DNA of 22,794 bases from Bacillus massilioanorexius (lineage in GTDB: Bacteria > Bacillota > Bacilli > Bacillales > DSM-1321). Numbering within the stretch: position 1 is the stretch's first letter; each line of letters begins with the position of its first letter. Position numbers and translations under genes: made by a program. Below are positions 14,617 to 22,484 of the stretch, piece by piece. Below the pieces are notes generated by a model. That model ran no database searches and was not told the DNA's origin. It worked only from the letters and a program-made list of their open reading frames with translations. The stretch is taken from positions 1 through 22,794 of the forward strand of contig NZ_CABKRX010000038.1 in assembly GCF_902374955.1 (NCBI RefSeq), given 5' to 3'.

Positions 14617-14848
14617 ATGGATTATAGAAAGCAATTGCTTTTCAATTTATCAGACTGTGTTATATACGCAACCTATGAACCGTGTCCAATATGTGTATCA
14701 GCGCTTATTGGGGCAGGTATAAAAAAGGTATACTATTGTAATAGAAGAGATGATGCACATGAACTTGGATTCTCTGATTTACATCTGCGTAAATATTTAA
14801 CGGGTGAAGATACAAGTGCTTGATGTGGATAAAATAGGAAAAAGATGA
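14617..14848 (+). pseudogene. nucleoside deaminase fragment (CMP/dCMP deaminase fold)
   Basis: The C-terminal part of a guanine/cytidine-type deaminase. FNLSDCVIYATYEPCPICVS carries the PCPxC zinc motif, followed by ALIGAGIKKVYYCNRRDDA, HELGFSDLHLRKYL and TGEDTSA. The N-terminal half with the catalytic HAE motif is absent; upstream DNA becomes unrelated just before the conserved part. At the other end the frame hits TGA at 14821-14823. Shifting by one base restores LDVDKIGKR and a stop at 14846-14848, so a single-base loss is visible. Without the HAE zinc ligand and proton shuttle it cannot act. It directly follows the esterase pseudogene. Confidence 0.78.
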
Positions 14849-15142
14849 TTGTGATACTTTATTTCATCACTTTCATGAATTAAATAAAGTAGCTCTCTTC
14901 AATATGGATAGGCTGCCTCTTTAGTTTAAAATCATTTAGTAACAAACAGTAAGAAAAGTAAACAGATGCTAGAGCAGAAGAGCGAGACTGTCATTGAACA
15001 GTCTTTTTTCTGTTTTGAATGAAGTAGCTTCGTTCTATAAGAAGTTTTTAGTTCCTACTTCTAAGTTCTATTTATTTAATGGTTCTTTTTACTTGATTTT
15101 AAGAAAGGTATGGATTAAACTACTAAAATACTCTAATTAAAG
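14849..15142. other. intergenic stretch with hairpins
   Basis: Apart from the terminator at 14985-15010, GAATGAAG / CTTCGTTC (15019-15037) forms another hairpin, and AGAAGT...ACTTCT follows at about 15040-15063. No gene is visible. The stretch ends at the permease promoter. Confidence 0.45.
14985..15010 (+). terminator. small intrinsic terminator
   Basis: AGACTGT (14985-14991), a 6-base loop, ACAGTCT (14998-15004) and a T-run. Similar text, TGAACAGTCTTTTTT, recurs at 17173-17187 without the left arm. Confidence 0.6.
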
Positions 15143-15164
15143 TACTTTTTAAAAAGTATATAAT
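15143..15164 (+). promoter_or_regulatory. promoter with embedded 16-bp palindrome, probable PadR operator
   Basis: TACTTTTTAAAAAGTA (15143-15158) is a perfect palindrome immediately followed by the -10 box TATAAT (15159-15164), so it fills the spacer region. No good -35 is visible. A repressor bound here would block polymerase. The padR gene is second in the operon, so autoregulation is the natural inference. Confidence 0.65.
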
Positions 15165-15189
15165 TCTATTAAAGGAAGGAAAATAAAAA

Positions 15190-16374
15190 ATGAAATTTAA
15201 AGAGTTTTTAAAAACTAGAGGAGCGATCGCGTCGATATTTATGGGAATCTTTTATGCTATCGCAATGCTCGGTATTTTTCTTCCTGGCTATTCGGCTATA
15301 CCAAATAATATCGATAAACTTTCAATCGCTATTGTGAATGATGATAAAGGCGAGTATGGAGCAATGATTGCAAAACAGCTAAAGGAAAATTTGCCATTTG
15401 ATGAAGTTGAAATGGATTTGACGAATAAAAAGGCGTTATCTCAGTTAGATGAAAATGATTTAGCACTAGTTGTCCATATTCCTAAAACGTTTTCTGTTGA
15501 TATGCAAAGTGGAAAAGTTTCATCAAGTATCGACTTTACAACAAATGGTGCGAATGCAACGGTTGTATCTTCATCCATGGCATCAGTGGTAAACGAAATA
15601 AATAATCAATTAAGTACGCAGTTTTCAGAACAAACCGCACAAAATGTTTTAATGAATTTAAATGTTCCAAAAGACCAAGCAGCTGAGATGGCTAAAATGA
15701 TTGAAACAAAGTATGTTGGGAATTTAGTGAAAATTAATGAAATTCCAGATGGTATGCATAATAATATGCTTCCAATGTTCCTAACAATGGCTGGTTATGT
15801 CGGAGCGATGATTGGCGCGATGCAATTAGTCGGTGCGTATAAATCAAGTCGTAATAAAGCGAGTAGAACACGTTTATTTATATATGTTCAATTAGCAGCA
15901 TTATTAATCGCTGTTGTTTCTTCAGCATTAGGGCTTGGTATCTCTTATTTAATCTCAAATCATGGTGCAGACATGTTCTTACCATTATTCGGACACCAAA
16001 TTTTAAACTATATGGTTTGCTTTAACTTTGCCGCCATATTAATATTCTTAGTTGGTGAAGGTGGTATGATTCTGAACTTGCCTATTTTATTAGTGCAAAC
16101 AATCTCAAACGGTGCAACCATTACACGCGATATGATGTACTTACCATATGAATGGATGAGTTATATTTCACCTATGTACTATTCTGTTCAAGGTTATTTT
16201 GCAATGTTATACAGTGATATTAGTTCTACCTCTTATCATTGGATGATGGTAGCTGTTGGTGTTGGAGCAATGCTCATTAATATTTTAATTGTGGCGTTTT
16301 TACACAAACCAGTATTAGTAGAGGAAACGGTAGAAACAGATAGCATTACGAATGGTACTGAAATTACAGCATAG
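15190..16374 (+). CDS. YhgE/Pip-type ABC-2 family permease
   Basis: A 394-residue membrane protein. One N-terminal helix (about 13-35) is followed by a large extracytoplasmic domain (36-195; KLSIAIVNDDKGEYGAMIAK, then LALVVHIPKTFSVDMQSGKV) and then five helices (about 195-215, 230-255, 270-295, 300-320 and 355-380). This is the layout of YhgE/Pip and DUF3533 proteins, related to ABC-2 transporter permeases and often linked to drug or toxin export. The AIVNDDKG motif is typical of the family's first extracellular strand. AAAGGAAGG precedes ATG 15190. It forms an operon with the padR gene 47 bases downstream. No ATPase gene is adjacent. Confidence 0.82.
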   Translation: MKFKEFLKTRGAIASIFMGIFYAIAMLGIFLPGYSAIPNNIDKLSIAIVNDDKGEYGAMIAKQLKENLPFDEVEMDLTNKKALSQLDENDLALVVHIPKTFSVDMQSGKVSSSIDFTTNGANATVVSSSMASVVNEINNQLSTQFSEQTAQNVLMNLNVPKDQAAEMAKMIETKYVGNLVKINEIPDGMHNNMLPMFLTMAGYVGAMIGAMQLVGAYKSSRNKASRTRLFIYVQLAALLIAVVSSALGLGISYLISNHGADMFLPLFGHQILNYMVCFNFAAILIFLVGEGGMILNLPILLVQTISNGATITRDMMYLPYEWMSYISPMYYSVQGYFAMLYSDISSTSYHWMMVAVGVGAMLINILIVAFLHKPVLVEETVETDSITNGTEITA

Positions 16375-16421
16375 TTTTGTTACAATAGGTTAAACTCACT
16401 CTTGTTGAAGGAGCATAAAGC

Positions 16422-16961
16422 ATGGCAATCCAAATCTATATATTGAGTAAACTTATTGAAGGCAATAATTACCCATATGAGTTAAAAAAACAATTGTCAG
16501 AACCCATTCCTTATGATGAATTTATTGGCCTAACGGAAAGTAAACTATATTATCATTTCGAAGCGTTGACTAAGCAAGGCTTAATCGAAGTGGTAGAAGT
16601 CATTCGTGAAGAACATCGACCAGACAAGCAGGTATTTGCTATTACACCAAAAGGTCGAGAAGCACTGCCTAAAAAAATCTATAAATTATTTGAAAATGCC
16701 TCAATGATCAATGAAATGATTATTGGTTTAGCAAATTTGCAGCATGTAGATCGTGATAAAGTCGTATTGATTTTAGAAAAAAAACTACAATCATATAAGA
16801 ATCGCTGGGATCATATAACGAATTACGAGAAATTTATTAAAGTAGATGAAACGAAAGAAAAGTTTTTGGAGTTTATTCGAGGATACTCTTCAAGTAGGGC
16901 ACAGCACACAATAGATTGGCTTGAGGTGTTAATTACTCATATTAAACAAAATGAAATATGA
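16422..16961 (+). CDS. PadR family transcriptional regulator
   Basis: A 179-residue repressor with an N-terminal winged helix (about 1-80): AIQIYILSKLIEGNNYPYEL, then LTESKLYYHFEALTKQGLIE and the wing EEHRPDKQVFAITPKG. A C-terminal helical dimerisation domain (about 85-178) follows, typical of the longer PadR subgroup. PadR proteins repress export or phenolic-acid genes and release DNA on ligand binding. The start is supported by GAAGGAG. It lies in the same transcript as the permease, and the palindrome at 15143-15158 is the likely binding site. The ligand is unknown. Confidence 0.88.
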   Translation: MAIQIYILSKLIEGNNYPYELKKQLSEPIPYDEFIGLTESKLYYHFEALTKQGLIEVVEVIREEHRPDKQVFAITPKGREALPKKIYKLFENASMINEMIIGLANLQHVDRDKVVLILEKKLQSYKNRWDHITNYEKFIKVDETKEKFLEFIRGYSSSRAQHTIDWLEVLITHIKQNEI

Positions 16962-17018
16962 AATATAAAATGAAACGAGTTGTCTTGGAATACTAAAGAC
17001 ATTTATTGTATATAAAGG

Positions 17019-17089
17019 TTTTCCGAGGAGCAGGTGGTGAGCCTCCCCAGGTACATAATGTCTGTGGGATCTTACTTCTCCTGCTGCTC
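17019..17089 (-). repeat. dispersed GC-richer repeat, copy 1
   Basis: On the minus strand it reads AGCAGGAGAAGTAAGATCCC, an insertion of about 15 bases, then GGGAGGCTCACCACCTGCTC and CTCGGAAAA. It aligns block by block with the plus-strand copy at 18631-18688. Similar intergenic elements, with a GGCGAGACCC half and an AGGAGGCTCACCGCCCGC half, occur in many Bacillaceae genomes. Confidence 0.6.
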
Positions 17090-17122
17090 TGTCATCTCTC
17101 CAATCGATCTTATCATGTGATG

Positions 17123-17172
17123 TGAACTGCACTCCTATTGTTAGACAAAACTAATAATGGGGGTGCAGTTCA
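17123..17172 (+). mobile_element. long palindrome resembling a solitary IS3-family left end
   Basis: Two 22-base arms (17123-17144 and 17151-17172) around ACAAAA pair completely on the plus strand if three G-U pairs are counted. The left arm begins TGAACTGCACTCC and ends TTGTTAG, so with the loop it gives GTTAGACA, a text common in IS3-family terminal repeats. The right arm ends GTGCAGTTCA, followed by ATGAACAG. The element would be cut just after the left terminus, because no orfA or orfB follows. Confidence 0.45.
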
Positions 17173-17452
17173 ATGAACAGTCTTTTTTGCCATGAATGAA
17201 TAGATAGCTTAAGGAGGACTTTCGTTATTGATGTTGAATTAAACTTGGGCTTCTTGATTCCATTCCTTAATTAAATCTGTAATGGGTATATACATATAAA
17301 GTTCCTTCACATTAGTATCATTCATACATTTATTTATGAATGATTTTTTTGACCTCATAAATTCTCTTTACTAAAAATATTCTTTGATGTTTAAGTGTAC
17401 TAAAATGAAATAGATTGTTATAAATGTTGTAAAAATAGAGGTGATTTCGATT

Positions 17453-18544
17453 ATGATCATTTGGCTTGAAATCATTGGGGTCCTAGCCATATATAATTTG
17501 CTTAGTTTTTATTTGGCTAGAATGGTACAGAAGTGGTTGTTGCCATGTCGTTCTAAGTCTTTCAAAATTATATATTATGGTTTACTCATTTTATTAGCGA
17601 ATGCTTTTATCATTGGAACCATAACGAGTATCGATCTAATAAGAGCTATAGGGTCATATTGGTTTGCTCTATTTTATATTCTCGTTTTCTCCGTTCCGTT
17701 AATACATATTGTTGTTGCGTTTCTGCGATTAACGAAATTATCTCGTCGCAGAGTAGAAAAAGGAGGAGCTATCGGCGTTATCATAGTCATCATTGCTGTT
17801 TTTAGTTATGGTACTTTCAATGCCTATAGTCCGATAGTTCGTACATATAATGTCAACTTATCCAATCAAGATAAAGTAAAGAAAGAATTAAATATTGTGA
17901 TGGTGGCTGATACACATTTTGGTGTGTTATCAAATAAACATCATGCAGAGCGAATGGTGAAAGAAATCAATGATTTAAAGGCTGATTTAGTCTTATTTCC
18001 AGGAGATATTGTGGATGATAAAATGGACTCCTATTCAAAGCAAGGCATTGAAAAAGTTATTGCAAAAATGAAATCAACATATGGAGTGTATGTTTCTCTC
18101 GGTAATCATGATAAAGGAGATACAGATAAGCTTATTAAAGTTTTGCAAGATAGCAATATGAATGTTCTATATGATGAGACTGCAGTTGTTGCAAATTCTA
18201 TCACATTGATTGGTCGTAAAGATAAGACTGAAAAAGGGCGTATGACAATTGCTGAATTAATGGATGGTGCTGATAAATCAAAGCCTATTATTCTGTTAGA
18301 TCATCAACCATATGAATTAGGCATTGCCCAGCAGGAAGGAATAGATCTGATGGTTTCTGGTCATACACATCGAGGACAAGTGGCACCTTTTCAATTAGTA
18401 ACTCAACGAATTTATGAAAATGATTGGGGATATTTACAAAAAGGAGATTTTCATTCAGTCGTTTCATCAGGCTATGGTTTCTGGGGACCACCAATTAGAA
18501 CAAATAGTCGTTCTGAAATCGTTCAAATTCATTTGAGCTATTGA
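17453..18544 (+). CDS. membrane-anchored metallophosphoesterase (YkuE/YaeI-like)
   Basis: A 363-residue calcineurin-like phosphoesterase. Four N-terminal membrane helices (within about 1-125) are followed by an extracytoplasmic catalytic domain. All metal-site motifs are present: ADTHFG (about 152-157), GDIVDD (184-189), GNHDKG (217-222), the DHQP histidine (about 284) and GHTHRG (303-308). Relatives act on phospholipid or nucleotide phosphoesters at the envelope; the substrate here is unknown. I chose ATG 17453 because GAGGTG lies 9 bases upstream; a GTG four codons earlier overlaps that site. It is a single-gene unit with a terminator behind it. The protein looks intact and active. Confidence 0.85.
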   Translation: MIIWLEIIGVLAIYNLLSFYLARMVQKWLLPCRSKSFKIIYYGLLILLANAFIIGTITSIDLIRAIGSYWFALFYILVFSVPLIHIVVAFLRLTKLSRRRVEKGGAIGVIIVIIAVFSYGTFNAYSPIVRTYNVNLSNQDKVKKELNIVMVADTHFGVLSNKHHAERMVKEINDLKADLVLFPGDIVDDKMDSYSKQGIEKVIAKMKSTYGVYVSLGNHDKGDTDKLIKVLQDSNMNVLYDETAVVANSITLIGRKDKTEKGRMTIAELMDGADKSKPIILLDHQPYELGIAQQEGIDLMVSGHTHRGQVAPFQLVTQRIYENDWGYLQKGDFHSVVSSGYGFWGPPIRTNSRSEIVQIHLSY

Positions 18545-18574
18545 TCTTTATACACAAGTGATGACAGAAAAAGT

Positions 18575-18607
18575 AAAAGGATGCCTTTGAAGAGGTGTCC
18601 TTTTTTT
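18575..18607 (+). terminator. intrinsic terminator after the phosphoesterase gene
   Basis: AAAAGGATGCCT pairs with AGGTGTCCTTTT using two G-U pairs, followed by a run of seven Ts. It begins about 30 bases past the stop. Confidence 0.7.
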
Positions 18608-18630
18608 AAAAAGGTTCTGTTAGATGCTGC

Positions 18631-18688
18631 ACAGCGGGATAGGCGAGACCCAAAAGGAGGCGCTCACCGCCCACTCTACGGACATCAG
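18631..18688 (+). repeat. dispersed GC-richer repeat, copy 2
   Basis: ACAGCGGGATAGGCGAGACC is followed by a short A-run, then AGGAGGCGCTCACCGCCCAC and CTCTACGGACATCAG. It is the plus-strand counterpart of the copy at 17019-17089, shortened by about 15 bases in the middle. Together they bracket the phosphoesterase gene in opposite orientation. Confidence 0.6.
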
Positions 18689-18791
18689 TAATCGTAGACT
18701 TATCCTATATTTACTTACATGTGTATAGGCAATAAAGTATACGAAAATAGCCTTTAAAAAAAGAAGATTGTTATTATTTTGGAAGTAATAC

Positions 18792-18837
18792 TTGCAAAGT
18801 AAATGCATAGGATTATAATATAAGTAAATAATTATAT
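18792..18837 (+). promoter_or_regulatory. ars operon promoter and probable ArsR operator
   Basis: TTGCAA (18792-18797), a 16-base spacer and TATAAT (18814-18819). Overlapping the -10 box, ATATAA (18818-18823) and TTATAT (18832-18837) are inverted arms 8 bases apart, where an ArsR dimer could bind and block initiation. Confidence 0.6.
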
Positions 18838-18886
18838 AAGGGAAATGTTATGTAATGTCGGATGTATAGGAAAGGAAGGGCTGAGA

Positions 18887-19198
18887 ATGGAAAATATCGA
18901 AATAATGGCTAAACTGCTTAAAACAGTGAGTGACCCGAATCGTTTAAAACTTTTAGCTTATCTCAAAAATGGTGAAGTATGCGTGTGTGAATTTGTCGAT
19001 CTACTTAATATTTCACAACCAGCTGTTAGTCAACAACTGAAAAAGTTAAAAGATGCTGGGATAATTTTAGAAAGACGTAAAGGAACATGGAAGCACTATC
19101 GATTAAACGAGGTTCAACAACCATATATACAGACTATCATTGATCATTTAGATGAGGCACCTGTGATAAGCTGTTCGGATTGTTCAACAACTATCTAG
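18887..19198 (+). CDS. arsR: arsenic-responsive ArsR/SmtB repressor
   Basis: A 103-residue winged-helix repressor that leaves the ars promoter when As(III) or Sb(III) binds. The metalloid site is seen in GEVCVCEFVDLL (the ELCVCD-type motif, CxC at the start of the DNA-binding region). The recognition helix is ISQPAVSQQLKKLKDAGII, followed by the wing RRKGTWKHYRL. The C-terminal end CSDCSTTI adds a second cysteine pair, which may contribute a ligand. ATG 18887 is chosen for the AAGGAAGGG site upstream; an earlier in-frame ATG at 18845 has no such support. First gene of arsR-acr3-arsC, with an 18-base gap to the pump gene. Confidence 0.92.
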   Translation: MENIEIMAKLLKTVSDPNRLKLLAYLKNGEVCVCEFVDLLNISQPAVSQQLKKLKDAGIILERRKGTWKHYRLNEVQQPYIQTIIDHLDEAPVISCSDCSTTI

Positions 19199-19216
19199 AA
19201 TAGGAGGAAGAGGATA

Positions 19217-20275
19217 ATGCCAGAGAAAAGTTTAACAAAGAAACTTTCCTTTTTAGATCGTTATTTAACTGTTTGGATTTTTGTTGCCATGGCTTTAGGG
19301 GTGTTGATTGGTGTGGTTACACCAAGTTTTAAGAATGTATTAGATACATTTTCTGTAGGGACGACTTCGATTCCGATTGCAGTTGGATTAATTGTAATGA
19401 TGTATCCCCCACTTGCAAAAGTGAAATATGAAGAGATGTGGCGTGTTTTTAAAGATTGGAAGGTATTACTTCTTTCTCTCATTCAGAACTGGTTATTAGG
19501 GCCTGTCTTAATGTTTTTCTTAGCTATTATTTTTCTACATAATTATCCAGAATACATGGCAGGTTTAATTATGATCGGTTTAGCACGTTGTATTGCCATG
19601 GTGATTGTGTGGAACGATTTAGCTCGTGGAGACCGTGAATATGTCGCAGGATTAGTAGCTTTTAACTCGATTTTTCAAATCTTGTTTTATTCTATCTTTG
19701 CGTACTTTTTCTTAAACGTATTGCCTGGTGTATTTGGACTGGAAAATTTATCTGTATTTATCTCAATGTGGGATATTACGAAAAGTGTTCTCATCTATCT
19801 TGGCATTCCATTCTTTGCCGGTATGCTAACGCGTTACATTGGTTTAAAAGTAAAGGGGAAAGAATGGTATGAAGCGAAATTGTTACCGAAGATTTCTCCA
19901 CTAACATTAATAGCTTTACTCTTTACTATTTTTATGATGTTCTCATTAAAAGGAGACAAAATTATTGAGTTACCATTAGACGTGATTCGTATTGCGATTC
20001 CTCTACTTATTTATTTCTTAATTATGTTTGTAGTCTCTTTCTTTGCATCACGAAAAGCGGGAGCATCGTATCCTGTAACGGCATCACTTTCATTTACAGC
20101 TGCAAGTAATAATTTTGAGTTAGCTATTGCTGTTGCTATTGCGGTATTCGGTATTAATAGTGGAGCAGCCTTTGCAGCTGTCATTGGTCCTTTGGTAGAA
20201 GTACCTGTACTGATTGCCCTTGTGCATGTTGCATTGCACTGGGAAAAGAAATATTTTAGAACTAGGAAAATATGA
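19217..20275 (+). CDS. arsB: ACR3-type arsenite efflux pump
   Basis: A 352-residue ten-helix transporter of the ACR3/BASS family that exports As(III) using the membrane potential. Diagnostic segments are YPPLAKVKYEEM, QNWLLGPVLMF, GLARCIAMVIVWNDLA with the essential Cys of the fourth helix, AASNNFELAIAVAIAVFG, and GPLVEVPVLIAL with the conserved Glu. This separates it from the unrelated ArsB of the NhaD type, although such genes are often called arsB. AGGAGG precedes the ATG. It lies between arsR and arsC in one operon, so arsenate reduced by ArsC is expelled here. Confidence 0.93.
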   Translation: MPEKSLTKKLSFLDRYLTVWIFVAMALGVLIGVVTPSFKNVLDTFSVGTTSIPIAVGLIVMMYPPLAKVKYEEMWRVFKDWKVLLLSLIQNWLLGPVLMFFLAIIFLHNYPEYMAGLIMIGLARCIAMVIVWNDLARGDREYVAGLVAFNSIFQILFYSIFAYFFLNVLPGVFGLENLSVFISMWDITKSVLIYLGIPFFAGMLTRYIGLKVKGKEWYEAKLLPKISPLTLIALLFTIFMMFSLKGDKIIELPLDVIRIAIPLLIYFLIMFVVSFFASRKAGASYPVTASLSFTAASNNFELAIAVAIAVFGINSGAAFAAVIGPLVEVPVLIALVHVALHWEKKYFRTRKI

Positions 20276-20308
20276 ATCTGTTCTTGAGACATCAGGAGGA
20301 AAACGACT

Positions 20309-20734
20309 ATGAATAATAAAAAGATCATCTACTTTTTGTGTACAGGGAATTCATGCCGTAGCCAAATGGCAGAAGGCTGGGCAAAAAAGTATTTGAGTGA
20401 TGAATGGAATGTTAAAAGTGCGGGACTTGAAGCGCATGGTTTGAATCCAAATGCAGTGAAAGCTATGAAAGAAGTTGGTGTAGATATTACTCATCAAACA
20501 TCGGATATCATTGATCTTGATATTCTAAACAATGCAGAATTGGTGGTTACATTATGTGGTCATGCGTCGGAACATTGCCCAGTTACTCCATCATCTGTCA
20601 ATCGCATTCATTGGGGATTTGATGATCCAGCAAAAGCAGAAGGGACAATAGAAGAAAAATGGGCATTCTTCCAGCGTGTACGTGATGAAATTGGAGCACG
20701 AGTTAAACGTTTTGCTGAATTAGGAGAATGTTGA
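20309..20734 (+). CDS. arsC: thioredoxin-dependent arsenate reductase
   Basis: A 141-residue enzyme of the low-molecular-weight tyrosine phosphatase fold that reduces arsenate to arsenite. The phosphate-loop motif is FLCTGNSCRSQMAEG, with nucleophile Cys11 and Arg17 (CX5R). The relay cysteines Cys83 and Cys90 are in VVTLCGHASEHCP. The general acid is in the DDPAKAEG loop (Asp105). This three-cysteine relay identifies the thioredoxin-coupled Bacillus/Staphylococcus class. AGGAGG precedes the start; the gap to the pump gene is 33 bases. All catalytic residues are present. Confidence 0.95.
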   Translation: MNNKKIIYFLCTGNSCRSQMAEGWAKKYLSDEWNVKSAGLEAHGLNPNAVKAMKEVGVDITHQTSDIIDLDILNNAELVVTLCGHASEHCPVTPSSVNRIHWGFDDPAKAEGTIEEKWAFFQRVRDEIGARVKRFAELGEC

Positions 20735-20809
20735 AGATACTTATATAAGATACCAGCCAATATATTTCTTCATTCTACAGTACCAAATAAACCGATTTAG
20801 GAGAACATA

Positions 20810-21631
20810 ATGAACGACGCATTTTTAATAGGTGAAATGTCAAAACTATTTCAATTAGACATTAGAACATTAAGATACTACGATAAAATACATTTGTTTA
20901 AGCCTAAATATGTAGATTCAAACAATGGCTATAGATATTATACAATCGATCAATTTGAACAATTAAATACTATTCTATATTTAAAGTCTCTTCACGTTCC
21001 GTTGAAAGAAATTAAAGAGTTTTTAGATAATCGGGATATTGATAAGATTTTATTTCTGTTACAAAAGCAAAAGGTTGAAACAGAGAAAAGACTAAACGAG
21101 ATTACTCAAATACAACAGAAAATAGATAAAAGAATTGAACAAATTAAAGATGCTACTCGCCAAGATATCCTATATAGCATTTGTGAAAACGCCTTACCTG
21201 AGCGGACAGCGGTTTATTTAAAACAAAGAATTTATATGAAAAATGATTTTGAAATGTTAATTCGTGTACTAGAAAACAATGCCAATATGAAATCAGCTGT
21301 GTTTTTAGGTAAAGTTGGATTTTCCATATCGGCTGATAATCTAAAAAATAGAATCTTTAATGAATATAATTCGATATTCATCATTGTGGATGACGAATCG
21401 TATCGATATTCCGAAGCTAAAATTTTGCCGAAAGGAAAGTACCTTTCCGTTCGGTTTGAAGGTACACATGAGGATGCTAGTCCTTATTATGATCAGCTGA
21501 TTGAGTACATAGAGAAAAAAAACTATACAATCATTGACGATGCCTATGAAATTACTTTAATAGATTATGGATTTACAAATGATAAGGGAAAATTTGTCAC
21601 TGAAATTCAGATTCCAATCCAAAAGCATTGA
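20810..21631 (+). CDS. MerR family regulator with effector-binding domain
   Basis: A 273-residue activator of the BmrR/BltR kind. The N-terminal MerR domain (1-75) reads LIGEMSKLFQLDIRTLRYYD, followed by the wing GYRYYTIDQFEQL. A long coiled coil spans about 76-120 (LQKQKVETEKRLNEITQIQQ). The C-terminal GyrI-like ligand domain (about 125-273) would bind drugs or metabolites and twist the promoter for activation. There are no metal-type cysteines, so it is not a metal sensor. It starts 75 bases after arsC without an obvious terminator and might be partly co-transcribed. The target may be the DUF554 gene downstream or a gene elsewhere. Confidence 0.85.
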   Translation: MNDAFLIGEMSKLFQLDIRTLRYYDKIHLFKPKYVDSNNGYRYYTIDQFEQLNTILYLKSLHVPLKEIKEFLDNRDIDKILFLLQKQKVETEKRLNEITQIQQKIDKRIEQIKDATRQDILYSICENALPERTAVYLKQRIYMKNDFEMLIRVLENNANMKSAVFLGKVGFSISADNLKNRIFNEYNSIFIIVDDESYRYSEAKILPKGKYLSVRFEGTHEDASPYYDQLIEYIEKKNYTIIDDAYEITLIDYGFTNDKGKFVTEIQIPIQKH

Positions 21632-21666
21632 CCCTCTAGTAACTAGAGGGTTTATTCTTTTTTTAC
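21631..21666 (+). terminator. intrinsic terminator overlapping the merR stop codon
   Basis: ACCCTCTAG (21631-21639) pairs with CTAGAGGGT (21643-21651) across a three-base loop, followed by a T-rich tail. The first stem base is the last base of the TGA. Confidence 0.85.
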
Positions 21667-21690
21667 GAGATTATCTAAGGAGAGAGTAAG

Positions 21691-22374
21691 ATGATTGGAA
21701 CGATATTTAACTGCATAATGATTATTATAGGAAGTACGATCGGTAGTTTTTTGAATAAGGGGATTAAAGAAGGGTATCAAGAAGCTCTCATGCAGGCTAT
21801 GGGATTGGCAGCGACAGCTCTAGGGATTAACGCTATTGTTCAATATTTACCTTCTAGTAATTATCCAGTCCTTTTTATTGTAAGTCTCGCAATAGGTGGG
21901 CTAGTGGGAGAAAAGTTTAATTTTGATCGGAAATTTAGTGAGTTGGTGAATCGATTTTCGAAAAGTAATTTAGCGGAAGGTCTATCAACTGCCATACTTT
22001 TATTTTGTATAGGTTCCTTATCTATTTTAGGTCCAGTAGAAGCTGCCTTAAAAGGTAATTATACATACTTAGTTACAAATGGAATATTGGATGGAATTAC
22101 ATCCATTGTATTGGCTTCAACGTTTGGTATAGGTATATCTGCTGCAGCTATTGTATTATTTTTGTGGCAAGGCTTCTTTTATATAGGAGCAAAATTTATG
22201 GAGAATTTCTTAACGACAGATTTATTGGCTGAAATTTCAATTATCGGTGGAGTTTTGATTTTGAGTTCAGGTTTGAGTATTTTAGGAATTAAAAAATTCA
22301 AAACATTAAATCTCTTGCCTTCACTGCTGGTTCCCTTTATTGTGTTTATATTTATTAATATATTCGGTTTGTAA
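21691..22374 (+). CDS. DUF554 (YdfK-like) membrane protein
   Basis: A 227-residue protein with six or seven membrane helices. The start MIGTIFNCIMIIIGSTIGSF, then ALGINAIVQYL, GGLVGE, ILLFCIGSLSILGPVEAALK and LVTNGILDGITSIVLAS match DUF554, a family of uncharacterised membrane proteins common in Firmicutes. It has the full family length. TAAGGAGAGAG precedes the ATG. The merR terminator separates it from the regulator, so it probably has its own promoter within 21640-21680. Substrate and role are unknown. Confidence 0.88.
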   Translation: MIGTIFNCIMIIIGSTIGSFLNKGIKEGYQEALMQAMGLAATALGINAIVQYLPSSNYPVLFIVSLAIGGLVGEKFNFDRKFSELVNRFSKSNLAEGLSTAILLFCIGSLSILGPVEAALKGNYTYLVTNGILDGITSIVLASTFGIGISAAAIVLFLWQGFFYIGAKFMENFLTTDLLAEISIIGGVLILSSGLSILGIKKFKTLNLLPSLLVPFIVFIFINIFGL

Positions 22375-22484
22375 ATTATTAAAAACAAAGCATCTCTAGT
22401 AAATAGGTTGAAGAAACATATCGAATAATGTAAGTGATCGGAGAGAATACTGAAAGTGTCAAACTATTAAATAGGAGGATATTT

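Larger units (their letters stand above)
16962..17452. other. intergenic stretch with repeat and IS-like end
   Basis: 490 bases without an intact gene. It holds a dispersed repeat copy (17019-17089, minus), a long palindrome (17123-17172), and AT-rich DNA with the phosphoesterase promoter region. A strong GGAGGA at about 17213 is not followed by an open frame. Confidence 0.5.

Noticed and set aside
20011..20328. 105-residue minus-strand frame
   Set aside because: Antisense to the ACR3 pump; its low-complexity Ala/Ile pattern mirrors the membrane protein.
18887..21631. Arsenic island as a new system
   Set aside because: arsR, ACR3 pump and thioredoxin-type arsC are a well-known arrangement, and the MerR regulator lacks metal-binding cysteines.
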